Shown: positions 52,132 through 61,774, numbered from the stretch's first letter. The stretch is DNA of 64,000 bases from Oceanobacillus oncorhynchi (GCF_000821065.1 NZ_CDGG01000001.1:1240001-1304000); one strand, 5' to 3'. A program made the numbers and translations. Notes: generated from the sequence alone by a model not told the origin.

Positions 52132-53453
52132 TGGACATATCGACCATGATTAATTTATTTGCGGTTGCTATTTTAATCGCATTAACTGCTTTTTTTGTTA
52201 TGTCAGAATTTGCTATAGTAAAAATTCGAAGTACTCAGCTGGAGCCTCATATTGCAGCGGGAAGAGGTTCAGCTGCTTCAGCTAAGAAAGTCATTACCCA
52301 TCTTGATGAGTATTTATCTGCCTGTCAATTGGGGATTACAATTACAGCACTTGGAATTGGGCGCTTAGCCGAACCGACATTTGAGAGAATGTTACATCCC
52401 CTTTTGGAGGAATTTAATCTTGGAGCAGGTCTTGTTACAACCCTTTCCATTTTTATTTCCTTCCTGATTGCAACGTTCTTGCACGTGGTTGTCGGGGAGC
52501 TTGCGCCGAAAACATTAGCAATTCAAAAAGCAGAACAGGTCACATTGGCTGTAGCCAGACCGCTGACCTGGTTCTATCGCCTGTTGTTTCCGTTTATCTG
52601 GTTATTAAATGGATCCGCACGATTATTAACCAAAGCAGTTGGCTTACAGCCAATGAGCGGGCATGAGGAAACACATACAGAAGAGGAGCTGCGTTTAATT
52701 CTGGCTGACAGCTATAAAAGTGGTGAAATCAATCAATCTGAAATGATGTATGTAAACAATATATTTGAATTTGATGAACGGGTAGCCAGAGAAATTATGA
52801 CACCGAGAACAGAAATGATTTATTTCTCGACAGAAGCCAGTTTTGAAGAAAACTTAGAAACGATTCATCAAGGCCAGTTTACCCGGTACCCGGTTGCTGA
52901 TCAGGATAAGGACAATATTATCGGTCTGGTAAATTTAAAAGAAGTGTTTACTGGAAAGCTGAGCAAGGATGAACCTGCGACGATTGAAGATTATATTCGG
53001 CCAATTATTCATGTATCCGAAGCTACCCCAATTCGTCATCTCCTTTTAAAAATGCAAAAGGAGCGCATCCATATGGCGATTGTCAATGATGAATATGGCG
53101 GTACGGCCGGGTTAGTAACGGTTGAGGATATACTGGAAGAAATCGTTGGCGATATCCGGGATGAATTTGACGAAGACGAAGTACCTGATTTTGAAACGAT
53201 TGATGATACTACTTATTTAGTAGCAGGCCGTGTCAGCTTGGATGATATCAATCAAAAGCTGGGTATTACTTTGGAAGATGATGAAGTGGACACTATCGGC
53301 GGCTGGTTCTTCACCCATAACCTTGAAGCGGATGTAGGAACGGTGATGGAGGTTGAAGGGTATGAATTTACTCTGATTGAAAAAGACGGGTATCAGATTA
53401 AAAGAGTGAGAATCACTAAAACCTTATCAGAAGAAGAAATGGAACAAGATTAG
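52131..53453 (+). CDS. CNNM/CorC-type hemolysin family transporter
   Basis: A 440-residue membrane protein. Domains: DUF21/CNNM membrane part with three to four helices (1-200; [47 protein letters not shown]), a CBS pair (about 215-340; [46 protein letters not shown]) and a C-terminal CorC/HlyC domain (about 355-430). Such proteins export magnesium (Bacillus MpfA). TTG 52131 gives MDIST, matching the usual MDI start of relatives; ATG 52146 has no ribosome site. Its unusual start region is listed separately. Confidence 0.87.
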   Translation: MDISTMINLFAVAILIALTAFFVMSEFAIVKIRSTQLEPHIAAGRGSAASAKKVITHLDEYLSACQLGITITALGIGRLAEPTFERMLHPLLEEFNLGAGLVTTLSIFISFLIATFLHVVVGELAPKTLAIQKAEQVTLAVARPLTWFYRLLFPFIWLLNGSARLLTKAVGLQPMSGHEETHTEEELRLILADSYKSGEINQSEMMYVNNIFEFDERVAREIMTPRTEMIYFSTEASFEENLETIHQGQFTRYPVADQDKDNIIGLVNLKEVFTGKLSKDEPATIEDYIRPIIHVSEATPIRHLLLKMQKERIHMAIVNDEYGGTAGLVTVEDILEEIVGDIRDEFDEDEVPDFETIDDTTYLVAGRVSLDDINQKLGITLEDDEVDTIGGWFFTHNLEADVGTVMEVEGYEFTLIEKDGYQIKRVRITKTLSEEEMEQD

Positions 53454-53500
53454 AACGTAAATAAAAAAAAGTTGAAACAATAAAGTTTGATGGTGAAGAA

Positions 53501-53531
53501 GGAAAGAGTGATGAAGCTCTTTCCTTTTTTA
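53501..53531 (+). terminator. Terminator of the CNNM-type gene
   Basis: GGAAAGAG (53501-53508) pairs with CTCTTTCC (53517-53524), then TTTTTT. Confidence 0.85.
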
Positions 53532-53636
53532 TAGCTTAAAATAACTCTATCATATCCTTTATTCAGATATTAAAGTTTAAACTCCTTTTATTTTGGTTAC
53601 ACACTAAATAGATACTGATTTTCGAGGAGGCTTATC

Positions 53637-54443
53637 ATGAAGGATATTCAAGATATTGTGAAAGAGTTAGAGAATGTGAGAGGAACAGGAGCAAATAAGA
53701 TATTTACCATGTACCTAAATACAGATTTAAGCGACCCGGATCAGCAAAGTGGGGAGTGGAAGATTCATCTGAAAAATGGTTTGAATAATTTTGAGCATTA
53801 TTTAAAAGAAGCAGATGATCAGGAAGAACTCAAAAATTTTAGGCAAATAAAACAGCGTGTGAAAGATTTTATGGGAGAAATAGAAAGAGATCTCATGCGC
53901 GGAGTTATCATTATTGCTTCAGCTGACGGCGAGGTCTGGTTTGCTGAGCGTGTACAAATGCATCTGCAAAATGAATTTGAGTGGCAGGAGACACCTGTAT
54001 TAGATCAATTAAAGACACTGTCTGAAAAGTATCCGAAAACAGGAATTATTCTAGTGCAGCAAAATCAGGTCAAACTGATGGACACCAATCTAAATCAGGT
54101 AAAGGATACAGCAGAATATGAACTGGATGTGGAGGAGGATACATGGAAGATGAAACAAGGCCCTCGTCATGGCAGAGCGAAGCAGGGACTTGGAGCAAGC
54201 AGTGTACAAAAAGATCTATTCAATGACCGCTATGAAGCGAACCAATATCGCTGGTATAAAAGTATTGCGCCTAAACTGGATAAGCAGGCAAAAGACAGAG
54301 AATGGAAACGTATTTTCATTGTCGGCGAGGCACCTGCTTCCAAAACACTGGAAACAGAAATGAATAAAGAGGTAGAAGAGGTCATCTTAAAGAATATGCT
54401 GGATCACGAGGAGAGTAAGGTTTTAGATACTGTACTCGATTAA
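53637..54443 (+). CDS. VLRF1/aeRF1-like protein
   Basis: A 268-residue cytoplasmic protein that resembles the Bacillus VLRF1 family, related to archaeal-eukaryotic release factor 1 domains. GAGGAGG precedes the ATG. FTMYLNTDLSDPDQ, GVIIIASADGEVWFAERV, TGIILVQQNQVKLMD and WKRIFIVGEAPASKTLE are strands of the eRF1-like fold; a basic GPRHGRAKQGLGASS loop replaces the GGQ region. Its role may be in ribosome rescue; this is not established for this protein. Confidence 0.62.
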   Translation: MKDIQDIVKELENVRGTGANKIFTMYLNTDLSDPDQQSGEWKIHLKNGLNNFEHYLKEADDQEELKNFRQIKQRVKDFMGEIERDLMRGVIIIASADGEVWFAERVQMHLQNEFEWQETPVLDQLKTLSEKYPKTGIILVQQNQVKLMDTNLNQVKDTAEYELDVEEDTWKMKQGPRHGRAKQGLGASSVQKDLFNDRYEANQYRWYKSIAPKLDKQAKDREWKRIFIVGEAPASKTLETEMNKEVEEVILKNMLDHEESKVLDTVLD

Positions 54444-54487
54444 ATAGATAATGATGCAAAATCTCTTAAACTATCTTCTCTATAAAT

Positions 54488-54550
54488 AAAAAAACGAACT
54501 TAAATCTCTATCCATTCCATAAATGAAAAGGAGATTTAAGTTCGTTTTTT
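54488..54550. terminator. Bidirectional terminator
   Basis: AAAAAACGAACTTAAATCTC (54489-54508) is matched by its exact inverse at 54531-54550, between convergent genes. Confidence 0.85.
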
Positions 54551-54615
54551 CTATGAGGATAGGAAGCTTAGATAATCCATTTAATAATTTCAGTCAAGAG
54601 AAAAAATCTTTTTAA

Positions 54616-55080
54616 TCACTCAACAGCTTCCAGGTATCCGGCATTTGCATAGCCAGTGACGTCTTGATAAGAAATCTCAACCCACTCATACTCGTCTTCT
54701 TCACCGATAAGCTGGACAATATCCCCGTTAACCAGCGTTTCTACAACCTCACTGTCTGCGTTGGGGCTGCTTCGGATATTTAATACCTCTGCAGTAACCT
54801 CATACTCCTCTTCATTGGAGTCGCCAGTGTCCGCATCCGTTTCTTCAGATTCCTCCTCCGATTCAGAATCCCCCGATTCCTCATCTGTATCTGCATCCTT
54901 ATCTGCTGCATCTGCTTCTTCCGTTTCTTCATCATTTTCCAATTCGTTTACTTCAGATGCTTCATTTTGAAAGTCGAAATCTGGATTGTTAAATTGTCTT
55001 TGCATCACTAAAACAAATACAATAAAGATAATTCCTGCGATGAATAATAACAATAATCGAAATTTACTACTTTTACGCAT
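54616..55080 (-). CDS. Membrane-anchored SH3-domain protein
   Basis: A 154-residue protein: a basic N-terminus, one membrane helix (about 8-26), a very acidic linker (about 40-92, mostly Glu, Asp, Ser and Ala), and a C-terminal bacterial SH3 domain (EVTAEVLNIRSSPNADSEVV, then VTGYANAGYLEAVE). GGAG precedes the ATG. The SH3 part would bind the cell wall, held away from the membrane by the acidic spacer. No partner enzyme is adjacent. Confidence 0.8.
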   Translation of the reverse strand: MRKSSKFRLLLLFIAGIIFIVFVLVMQRQFNNPDFDFQNEASEVNELENDEETEEADAADKDADTDEESGDSESEEESEETDADTGDSNEEEYEVTAEVLNIRSSPNADSEVVETLVNGDIVQLIGEEDEYEWVEISYQDVTGYANAGYLEAVE

Positions 55081-55176
55081 ACTACTCTGCTCCTAATATA
55101 ATTGTTCTAAAAGTAGTATACATAACTTTTCGACATAAAGAAATAGAATTTCCAAAAAAAATGTGTAAATCATGAG

Positions 55177-55221
55177 AAAAACTGCGGGTTTGCTCGTACA
55201 ATAGCGAATCCGCAGTTTTTT
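55177..55221 (-). terminator. Terminator of the znuCB-zur operon
   Basis: AAAAACTGCGG (55177-55187) and CCGCAGTTTTT (55210-55220) form a stem 35 bases past the zur stop on the minus strand. Confidence 0.8.
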
Positions 55222-55254
55222 CTGATGTTTTATTCTTATATTAATTGAAACATG

Positions 55255-55668
55255 TTAAGCGTGAAGGCATTCCGGGCATTTGCCATAAATCTCAAATTTA
55301 TGATCTTCAATTTCATAATTTGACAGCTCAGCAGAAGCAGAATCCATTGGACATACTTCAATTTCTTTTGTTTTACCGCAATCCTTGCAGATAAAATGGT
55401 GATGATGATGATGGCTGCAGCTTAGGCGGAAATGCTTTTCACCTTCTAAATCTGTTTTTTCTAATATCCCTAAATCATAATATAGGTGCAGGTTCCGATA
55501 AATGGTATCGAAGCTGATTGTCCCATATTTTTTTTCGAGATGGACAATTAAATCCTTAGCAGGACGATATCCATCCTCAGATGCAAAAAATTCTAAGATA
55601 TCCTTCCGTTTTCCGGTAGTTTTATATCCTTTTTCTTTTAAAACAGTGATGGCATCTTGAAGATTCAT
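55255..55668 (-). CDS. zur: Fur-family zinc regulator Zur
   Basis: A 137-residue Fur-type repressor. The winged helix is in the first 80 residues (TTGKRKDILEFFASEDGYRPAKDLIV noted as region; TISFDTIYRNLHLYYDLGIL). The regulatory metal site includes CSHHHHHHFICKDCG, with an unbroken six-histidine run. Two CXXC pairs (CKDC, CPEC) bind structural zinc. It is the last gene of a znuC-znuB-zur operon whose promoter overlaps a Zur box, so zinc identity is well supported over iron or peroxide sensing. Confidence 0.9.
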   Translation of the reverse strand: MNLQDAITVLKEKGYKTTGKRKDILEFFASEDGYRPAKDLIVHLEKKYGTISFDTIYRNLHLYYDLGILEKTDLEGEKHFRLSCSHHHHHHFICKDCGKTKEIEVCPMDSASAELSNYEIEDHKFEIYGKCPECLHA

Positions 55669-55683
55669 CGAAAAAACCTCCGT

Positions 55684-56508
55684 TTACTTTCGTAGTTTTT
55701 TCATTCCTATAGCAATTAATAATAAAATTAACGACGTCATGACAATTGTTCCGCCAGGTGGAATATCTAAATAATAGCCTGAAATAATTCCAAATATCAC
55801 GGCAATTTCACCAAAGAGAATTGACAGGAATATCATTTGTTTAAACCCTTTAGCGATTCGCATGCTTGCTGCAACAGGCAGTGTCATCAAAGCGGAAACC
55901 AGCAGCACTCCGACGATACGAATGGAAGCAGCAATGACAAGCGCTGTTAATACAATAAACAGCATATTAATCCATTTGACATGCAGCCCGGCAATCGTTG
56001 CTTGCTCTTCATCAAAGGACATGGTAAATAGTTCTTTAAAGAAAAGCCAGATAATGACAAGTACAAAGGCAGCTACTCCAGAAATGACGTAAAAATCATT
56101 AACCGTTACGGCAGATACAGATCCGAATAGATAGTTGAATAAATCCGTATTAAACCCGTCTGCAACGGAAATGAAGATAACACTTAAGCCGACGCCGGCC
56201 GACAAAATGATAGGAATGGAAATTTCCTGATACGCTTTATACACGGTACGCAGCTTTTCAATAAAGATAGAGCCGAGTACGGAAAAAAACATGCCGCTGT
56301 ATATCGGTGAGATAACCCAGCCGTATACCTTCTCAGTCATCAGCCCAAATGAAATTCCGGCTAAAGTAACGTGCGATAAAGCATCTGCTATTAATGATTG
56401 TCTTCTGACAACAATAAAAGTTCCTAGTAATGGTGCGATGAGACCGATTAAGATACCTGTGAGAAACGTATATCTTAAAAAGGGGTAAGTTAAAAAATCC
56501 AAAAGCAT
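55684..56508 (-). CDS. znuB: Zinc ABC transporter permease (ZnuB/AdcB)
   Basis: A 274-residue permease with about eight membrane helices. FLTGILIGLIAPLLGTFIVVRRQSLIADALSHVTLAGI includes the family's conserved DALSHVTLAG segment; LVSALMTLPVAASMRIAKGFKQMIFLS holds the second. It is encoded 20 bases after znuC and 15 bases before zur. No binding-protein gene (znuA) is in this window, so it must lie elsewhere. Confidence 0.9.
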   Translation of the reverse strand: MLLDFLTYPFLRYTFLTGILIGLIAPLLGTFIVVRRQSLIADALSHVTLAGISFGLMTEKVYGWVISPIYSGMFFSVLGSIFIEKLRTVYKAYQEISIPIILSAGVGLSVIFISVADGFNTDLFNYLFGSVSAVTVNDFYVISGVAAFVLVIIWLFFKELFTMSFDEEQATIAGLHVKWINMLFIVLTALVIAASIRIVGVLLVSALMTLPVAASMRIAKGFKQMIFLSILFGEIAVIFGIISGYYLDIPPGGTIVMTSLILLLIAIGMKKLRK

Positions 56509-56528
56509 TGTCTTTCCTCCAACGATAA

Positions 56529-57278
56529 TTAATGCGTAACCAGGCTGACTGGATGACCATATATTTGAGAAAAGTCTGCTTCTGTAAGTGATGCATATTC
56601 ATCCGGATTTCCGTGAAAATGCAGTGTTTTATTTAAACAAACAATATCTGTCGCATATTGGGTCATTGTGCCTGTATCATGTGTTACCAGCAGTAATGTT
56701 TTCTTGAATTCTGTATTAAGCTTATAAAGCAGCTCATAAAAAATTTTTACATTTTCATAGTCGATTCCTACAGTAGGTTCGTCCAAAATAATCAGCTCAG
56801 GGTCGCTGACCAGAGCGCGTGCGATAAAGATGCGCTGCTGCTGACCACCTGATAGATTCCCGATGTTCTGTTTGGTATACTCTGTCATACCAACCTGGGC
56901 AATTGCTCCATGAATTTTTTGCTTATCTTTTTTGGTTAAGAATTTTAAATAACCAAGCTGTGCAGTAAGCCCGGAAGCAACTACTTCATATACGGTTGCA
57001 GGAAATCCTTTATTAAATGCATTTGCTTTTTGCGAGACAAAGCCGATTCGATCTCTATTTTTAAGCTTTTGAATCGATTGTCCGAAAACCATTATTTCTC
57101 CCGTTTCCGGTCTTTCCAGGCCGAGAATGAGCCGGATCAAGGTTGTCTTTCCGCCGCCATTCGGTCCGACTAATCCCATGAAAGCTCCTTGAGGGATTTC
57201 AAAGTTTATATTATCTAAGACTTTACGAGATTCATAATGGAAGTTAATATTTGACATAGACACAACAGGTGTTGTCAT
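56529..57278 (-). CDS. znuC: Zinc ABC transporter ATPase (ZnuC/AdcC)
   Basis: A 249-residue ATPase. Walker A is GPNGGGKTTLIRLIL, signature LSGGQQQRIFIARALV, Walker B LIILDEPTVGID, with switch histidine in LLVTHDTG. The C-terminal HFHGNPDEYASL segment is common in zinc and manganese importers. It is the first gene of the operon; the start follows GGGGGAATACG, a weak ribosome site. Confidence 0.9.
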   Translation of the reverse strand: MTTPVVSMSNINFHYESRKVLDNINFEIPQGAFMGLVGPNGGGKTTLIRLILGLERPETGEIMVFGQSIQKLKNRDRIGFVSQKANAFNKGFPATVYEVVASGLTAQLGYLKFLTKKDKQKIHGAIAQVGMTEYTKQNIGNLSGGQQQRIFIARALVSDPELIILDEPTVGIDYENVKIFYELLYKLNTEFKKTLLLVTHDTGTMTQYATDIVCLNKTLHFHGNPDEYASLTEADFSQIYGHPVSLVTH

Positions 57279-57339
57279 CGTATTCCCCCATTCATTTTAA
57301 AATAATAATGGAACGTACTTTCAAGTTCGTACTCTACCT

Positions 57340-57386
57340 ATGATATCGTAAGGGTTTCTGTTTGTAAATAGGAACGATTACGATTT
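57340..57386 (-). promoter_or_regulatory. Zur box and promoter of the znuCB-zur operon
   Basis: Read on the minus strand, TTTACA (57368-57363), 17 bases and TATCAT (57345-57340) form the promoter. A Zur box at 57366-57386 overlaps the -35; on the plus strand it reads AAATAGGAAC, G, ATTACGATTT and matches 17 of 20 defined bases of the Bacillus consensus AAATCGTAAT-N-ATTACGATTT. Confidence 0.8.
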
Positions 57387-57414
57387 TTAGAAACTCCTGA
57401 ATGAAAACGCATAT

Positions 57415-57825
57415 TAATATGAATACTCCCACCACTTCATTTCTAAAGAAATTTGAAGTGTGGGTTTCTGGGGTGTCGACTTTCAAGATGACGATTAACC
57501 GCCAGTGGAGTTGACACATCGGTGTGCTAAAAACACCCAACCCCGCTATCCCATTGGTCCTGCCTCTGGGACTACTTTTCAGCCTATATGAGGTTCACAC
57601 GTTTGTGTGCCTTGGCTGGCATGTTTGGCTTGAACATTTTACGTGGCAAAGCAACGATTCTCGCCACAACCTATTATGTTCAGTTTTCAAAGAGCGTCTT
57701 TCAAGAACATTGTACCATGCAAACTTATGTTCGTAAATGTAAAAAGGCGATTCACCTCCCACCTACTCATTGGGTTTCACCCTGCACATTCTTTGAGGTT
57801 GGGAGTCCTCTCGCCTAACCAATAT
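57415..57825 (-). mobile_element. ORF-less IS605-like remnant with structured RNA-like core
   Basis: Read on the minus strand, the left end holds GGGAGGTGAATCGCC (57760-57746), which matches GGGAGGTGAATTTCC of the tnpB element at 13 of 15 bases. The right end has a long hairpin (57428-57464: CCCACCACTTCA pairing to TGAAGTGTGGG). Between them are short stems such as CACAC/GTGTG (57596-57609) and GTCC/GGAC (57557-57571), but no transposase or TnpB/IscB frame. It looks like a deletion derivative keeping the ends and guide-RNA-like part. The short plus-strand frames in it are not genes. Confidence 0.5.
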
Positions 57826-58032
57826 AGAAGAAACGCGTTATTTTAGCTGCGATGATTGTTGCTGGATTAGCAAAGGAACTTCCTTGAATCCGATTCTTAA
57901 GAACGATTTGAAGTAAAAGCTTAAAAGCTGCAGGAAGAGCAGTGTGCTTTCGTAACACCTATCACAATGTTTTCTAATACGTTTAAAATAAACTTTCACT
58001 TTGAAACCCCTTACAAAAAATTGCTAAATATA

Positions 58033-58061
58033 TTGCCAAAAAATTAATAATCCGTTATAGT
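58033..58061 (+). promoter_or_regulatory. Probable SigA promoter of fadNAE
   Basis: TTGCCA (58033-58038), 17 bases and TATAGT (58056-58061). A second weaker pair (TTGCCA at 58085-58090 with TTAAAA at 58109-58114) lies closer to the FadR box. Confidence 0.6.
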
Positions 58062-58115
58062 ATAAGTAACGTGAGATATGCGATTTGCCAATATCTTTAT
58101 TTTTTGGCTTAAAAA

Positions 58116-58133
58116 TGAATGAGCATTCATTCA
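58116..58133 (+). promoter_or_regulatory. FadR box
   Basis: TGAATGAGCATTCATTCA is close to the Bacillus FadR (TetR-family, long-chain acyl-CoA responsive) operator TGAATGA, 4 bases, TCATTCA. It lies just upstream of fadN. Confidence 0.8.
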
Positions 58134-58155
58134 AGAGAGGCTGGAGGATTGTGAA

Positions 58156-60549
58156 ATGACTTATTCGATTAAACATGCAGCAGTAATAGGTTCAGGTGTG
58201 ATGGGTTCTGGAATTGCCGCTCATTTAGCAAATGCGGGAATATCTGTAACAATGTTTGACAGAGTACCAGATTCCTTGACAGACAAGGAAAAGAAGCAGG
58301 GCTTTACCTTAGAAGACAGGCAGGTCAGGAATCGGCTTGTGAGTGAGAGTAAAAAGAAATTATTAAAACAAAAGCCGTCACCGATTACATCAAAAAAAAG
58401 CTTAGATTTGATTCGGATTGCCAATTTGGAGGATGACTTGGCATTATTATCTGAAGCAGATTGGATCGTCGAGGTGATTGTTGAGAATTTAGAGGCAAAA
58501 AAAGAGCTGTTTAAAAAGGTGGATACACATCGCAGGGAAGGAAGCCTGGTCACCTCCAATACATCCGGGATTTCTGTGGACGCCATGATTGCAGATTCCT
58601 CAGAAGACCTGCAGGAGCATTTTTTAGGCACGCACTTTTTTAATCCGCCGCGATACTTAAAGCTGTTAGAAGTTATACCGATAGAAAAAACGAAGGCAGA
58701 AGTGCTTTCCTTCATGAAAACATTTGGAGAGGATGTATTAGGCAAGGGTGTTGTCGAAGCGAAGGATACGCCAAACTTTATTGCAAACCGGATTGGAACT
58801 TACGGGCTGTTAGTAACTGTCCAGGAAATGGAGAAGCAGGGATTAAGTGTCGGTGAAGTGGATTCGGTTACCGGTCCGCTTATTGGCAGACCAAAAAGCG
58901 CTACGTTCCGGACGCTGGATGTCGTCGGAATTGATACCTTTTACCATGTTGCGAATAATGTTTACCACCATGTATCCGACCCGAAAGAGAAAGCCATTTT
59001 TACGGTTCCGGACTTTTTAAAGCAAATGATTGAAAAAGGATGGATTGGTGCGAAAAGCGGGAAGGGCTTCTATGAAAAGAAGAAGGATAAAAGCATTGTA
59101 GAAATAAATCCAAGCACGCTGGAGTATCAGGAAAGAAAGAAGCTGAAAACAGCTGCTGTTGAATTAGCTAAGCAGGAAAAAGGATTAAACAGAAAAATGA
59201 AAGCGCTTATTAACCAAAAGGGAGATAAAGCTTCCGATTTTATTTGGTCTATTATCAAGCCGGTATTATTATATTCTGCTGATTTAGTCGGAGAGATTGC
59301 CGATGATGTCGTCTCCATTGATGATGCGATGAAATGGGGCTTTGGCTGGGAGTCAGGACCATTTGAAATATGGGATGCAGTTGGCGTAAGGGCTGCAGTG
59401 GAACGAATTCAGGATGAAGAGACAGCGGTGCCAAGCTGGGTGCTGGATATGCTGGAGGAAGGGAACGAAACCTTCTATAAAAAGGAAAATGGAGCTATTT
59501 ACTTCTTTCATGAAGATGCCTATAAACAAAAGGACGTCAATAAGAAAGAGATCTCCTTAGCAGCAATCAAGGAGCAAAAAGGTGTCATCAAGAAAAATAC
59601 CGGCGCCAGTCTAATCGATATCGGGGATGATGTTGCTTTATTAGAATTTCATTCCAGAAGTAATGCGATTGGTCTTGATATTATCCAGATGGTCAATGAA
59701 TCCATTGAGGAAGTAAATAAAAATTACAAAGGACTGGTGATTGGAAACCAGGGCAAGAATTTCTGTGTCGGTGCCAACTTAGCAATGATGCTGATGGAAG
59801 CGCAGGATGATAATATATTTGAATTAGATCTCGTTGTCCGTCAATTTCAAAACATGGCGATGAATATTAAATATGCTGATAAACCTGTGGTGGCTGCTCC
59901 ATTTAATATGACATTAGGCGGAGGGGCAGAAGTATCCTTGCCGGCTGCTGCGATTCAGGCTTCTCCGGAAACGTATATGGGGCTGGTTGAATTTGGTGTC
60001 GGTCTTATTCCTGGAGGGGGAGGAACGAAAGAGCTTTACTTAAAAGAGCTTCGTAATATCCCAGAGGGTGTGGATATCGATTTAACGAAGGTCGCGAATG
60101 ATGTATTTGAAAAAGTAGCAACAGCAAAAGTTTCTACTTCAGCAAGAGAAGCAATGGAAAATGGCTATCTCAATAAAAACGATCGTATCAGCAGGAACCC
60201 GGATCATGTTCTCTATGATGCGAAAAAACGTGTATTAGCTTTAGCCGATGGGGGATATGAGAAGCCTGTACGTGAGAAAATTCCAGTTGTCGGAGAAGCA
60301 GGCTATGCAACTATGGTCATGGGTGCTAAATCGCTGTATTACAGCGGCTATGCTTCCGAGCATGATTTAAAAATTGCTGAAAAACTGGCCTATGTCTTAT
60401 CTGGCGGAAGAATAAAAGAAGGTACGGAGATTGATGAACAGGTCATGCTGGATTTAGAAAGAGAGGCCTTCTTAAGTCTTATTGCCGAACCGCTGACTCA
60501 GCAGAGGATGCAGCATATGCTTGTGAAAGGAAAGCCATTACGGAATTAA
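58156..60549 (+). CDS. fadN: 3-hydroxyacyl-CoA dehydrogenase/enoyl-CoA hydratase FadN
   Basis: A 797-residue bifunctional beta-oxidation enzyme. The N-terminal half is the NAD-dependent dehydrogenase (AAVIGSGVMGSGIAAHLANAG; GTHFFNPPRYLKLLEVIP with catalytic His; TPNFIANRIGTYG). The C-terminal part is a crotonase fold (about 495-700; IGNQGKNFCVGANLAMM; GLVEFGVGLIPGGGGTKEL with the catalytic Glu). Domain order is reversed relative to E. coli FadB, as usual for FadN. It starts the fadN-fadA-fadE operon; GGAGGATTG precedes the ATG. Confidence 0.93.
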   Translation: MTYSIKHAAVIGSGVMGSGIAAHLANAGISVTMFDRVPDSLTDKEKKQGFTLEDRQVRNRLVSESKKKLLKQKPSPITSKKSLDLIRIANLEDDLALLSEADWIVEVIVENLEAKKELFKKVDTHRREGSLVTSNTSGISVDAMIADSSEDLQEHFLGTHFFNPPRYLKLLEVIPIEKTKAEVLSFMKTFGEDVLGKGVVEAKDTPNFIANRIGTYGLLVTVQEMEKQGLSVGEVDSVTGPLIGRPKSATFRTLDVVGIDTFYHVANNVYHHVSDPKEKAIFTVPDFLKQMIEKGWIGAKSGKGFYEKKKDKSIVEINPSTLEYQERKKLKTAAVELAKQEKGLNRKMKALINQKGDKASDFIWSIIKPVLLYSADLVGEIADDVVSIDDAMKWGFGWESGPFEIWDAVGVRAAVERIQDEETAVPSWVLDMLEEGNETFYKKENGAIYFFHEDAYKQKDVNKKEISLAAIKEQKGVIKKNTGASLIDIGDDVALLEFHSRSNAIGLDIIQMVNESIEEVNKNYKGLVIGNQGKNFCVGANLAMMLMEAQDDNIFELDLVVRQFQNMAMNIKYADKPVVAAPFNMTLGGGAEVSLPAAAIQASPETYMGLVEFGVGLIPGGGGTKELYLKELRNIPEGVDIDLTKVANDVFEKVATAKVSTSAREAMENGYLNKNDRISRNPDHVLYDAKKRVLALADGGYEKPVREKIPVVGEAGYATMVMGAKSLYYSGYASEHDLKIAEKLAYVLSGGRIKEGTEIDEQVMLDLEREAFLSLIAEPLTQQRMQHMLVKGKPLRN

Positions 60550-60574
60550 AGAAAGTTCAAAGGAGGATACGTCC

Positions 60575-61750
60575 GTGAAAGAAGCAGTGATTGTAGCTGG
60601 TGCAAGAACACCAGTAGGAAAAGCAAATAAAGGTTCATTGCGGGATGTCAGACCAGATGATTTGGCAGCGCTTACGGTAAAAGAAACGTTAAAACGGGCC
60701 GGCGATTATCAAGGTTCGATCGATGACGTCATTATTGGCTGTGCGATGCCGGAAGCTGAGCAGGGAATGAACATGGCCCGGAATATTGCCGGGCTCGCCG
60801 GATTAAGTCAGGAGGTGCCGGGCATCACAGTAAATCGCTACTGTGCTTCCGGGTTACAAACGATTGCTTATGGTGCTGAACGGATTATGGTAGGCGCTGC
60901 AGATACGATTATCGCTGGCGGTGCAGAATCGATGTCAATGATTCCAATGGGCGGACATGTGATTAAGCCTAATCCGGCCTTGGTGGAACATGCACCAGAA
61001 TATTATATGAACATGGGGCATACTGCCGAAGAAGTAGCCAATCGTTTCGAGATTTCAAGAAACGACCAGGATGCTTTTGCAGTACAGAGTCATGCACGTG
61101 CTGCTAAGGCCATAGAGGATGGTTTATTTCAAGAGGAAATCGTTCCGGTAGAGGTGAAGGAACGCTATGTCGGGAAGAACAATAAGATTGAAGAGAAATC
61201 TTTTTCCTTTGAAATGGATGAGGGCGTCCGGGCAGGAACGAATGCAGAGACACTCCGTTCCCTGCGTCCGGCCTTCCATATAAAAGGCAGTGTCACGGCC
61301 GGGAATGCTTCTCAAATGAGTGACGGAGCAGCCTCTGTTTTATTGATGGATAAAGAGAAAGCAGAAGCGGAAGGACTCACACCGATTTTAAAATTCCGAT
61401 CCTTTGCAGTAGCTGGTGTAGCACCGGAAATCATGGGAGTCGGACCGGTGGAAGCGATTCCGAAAGCAGTGAAAATGGCAGGGTTGGAATTATCGGATAT
61501 CGGTTTATTTGAATTAAATGAAGCTTTTGCTTCCCAGGCACTTCGAGTTATCCGGGCATTAGATCTAGATACGGCTAAAGTGAATGTAAATGGCGGTGCC
61601 ATTGCATTAGGGCATCCGCTGGGCTGTACAGGAACCAAGCTGACAGTCAGTTTAATGCATGAAATGAAGCGGAGAAACGAGCAATTCGGAATTGTAACGA
61701 TGTGTATTGGCGGCGGGATGGGAGCAGCCGGTGTATTTGAACTTCTATAA
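60575..61750 (+). CDS. fadA: Acetyl-CoA C-acyltransferase (thiolase) FadA
   Basis: A 391-residue thiolase for the last step of beta-oxidation. Catalytic residues are the Cys in NRYCASGLQTIAYG, His in ALGHPLGCTGTK and the second Cys in CIGGGMGAAG. AAGGAGG precedes the GTG start, 26 bases after fadN. Motifs and length match degradative thiolases. Confidence 0.93.
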   Translation: MKEAVIVAGARTPVGKANKGSLRDVRPDDLAALTVKETLKRAGDYQGSIDDVIIGCAMPEAEQGMNMARNIAGLAGLSQEVPGITVNRYCASGLQTIAYGAERIMVGAADTIIAGGAESMSMIPMGGHVIKPNPALVEHAPEYYMNMGHTAEEVANRFEISRNDQDAFAVQSHARAAKAIEDGLFQEEIVPVEVKERYVGKNNKIEEKSFSFEMDEGVRAGTNAETLRSLRPAFHIKGSVTAGNASQMSDGAASVLLMDKEKAEAEGLTPILKFRSFAVAGVAPEIMGVGPVEAIPKAVKMAGLELSDIGLFELNEAFASQALRVIRALDLDTAKVNVNGGAIALGHPLGCTGTKLTVSLMHEMKRRNEQFGIVTMCIGGGMGAAGVFELL

Positions 61751-61774
61751 TCTATTTGAAAAGGGGAAATTGCG

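Larger units (their letters stand above)
57826..58155 (+). other. Intergenic region before fadN
   Basis: The first part has no recognisable feature; the second part holds the fad promoter and FadR box listed separately. Confidence 0.3.

Noticed and set aside
57524-57846. Three overlapping short plus-strand frames
   Set aside because: They lie inside the IS605-like remnant, on the strand opposite to its apparent orientation, with no ribosome sites or recognisable motifs.
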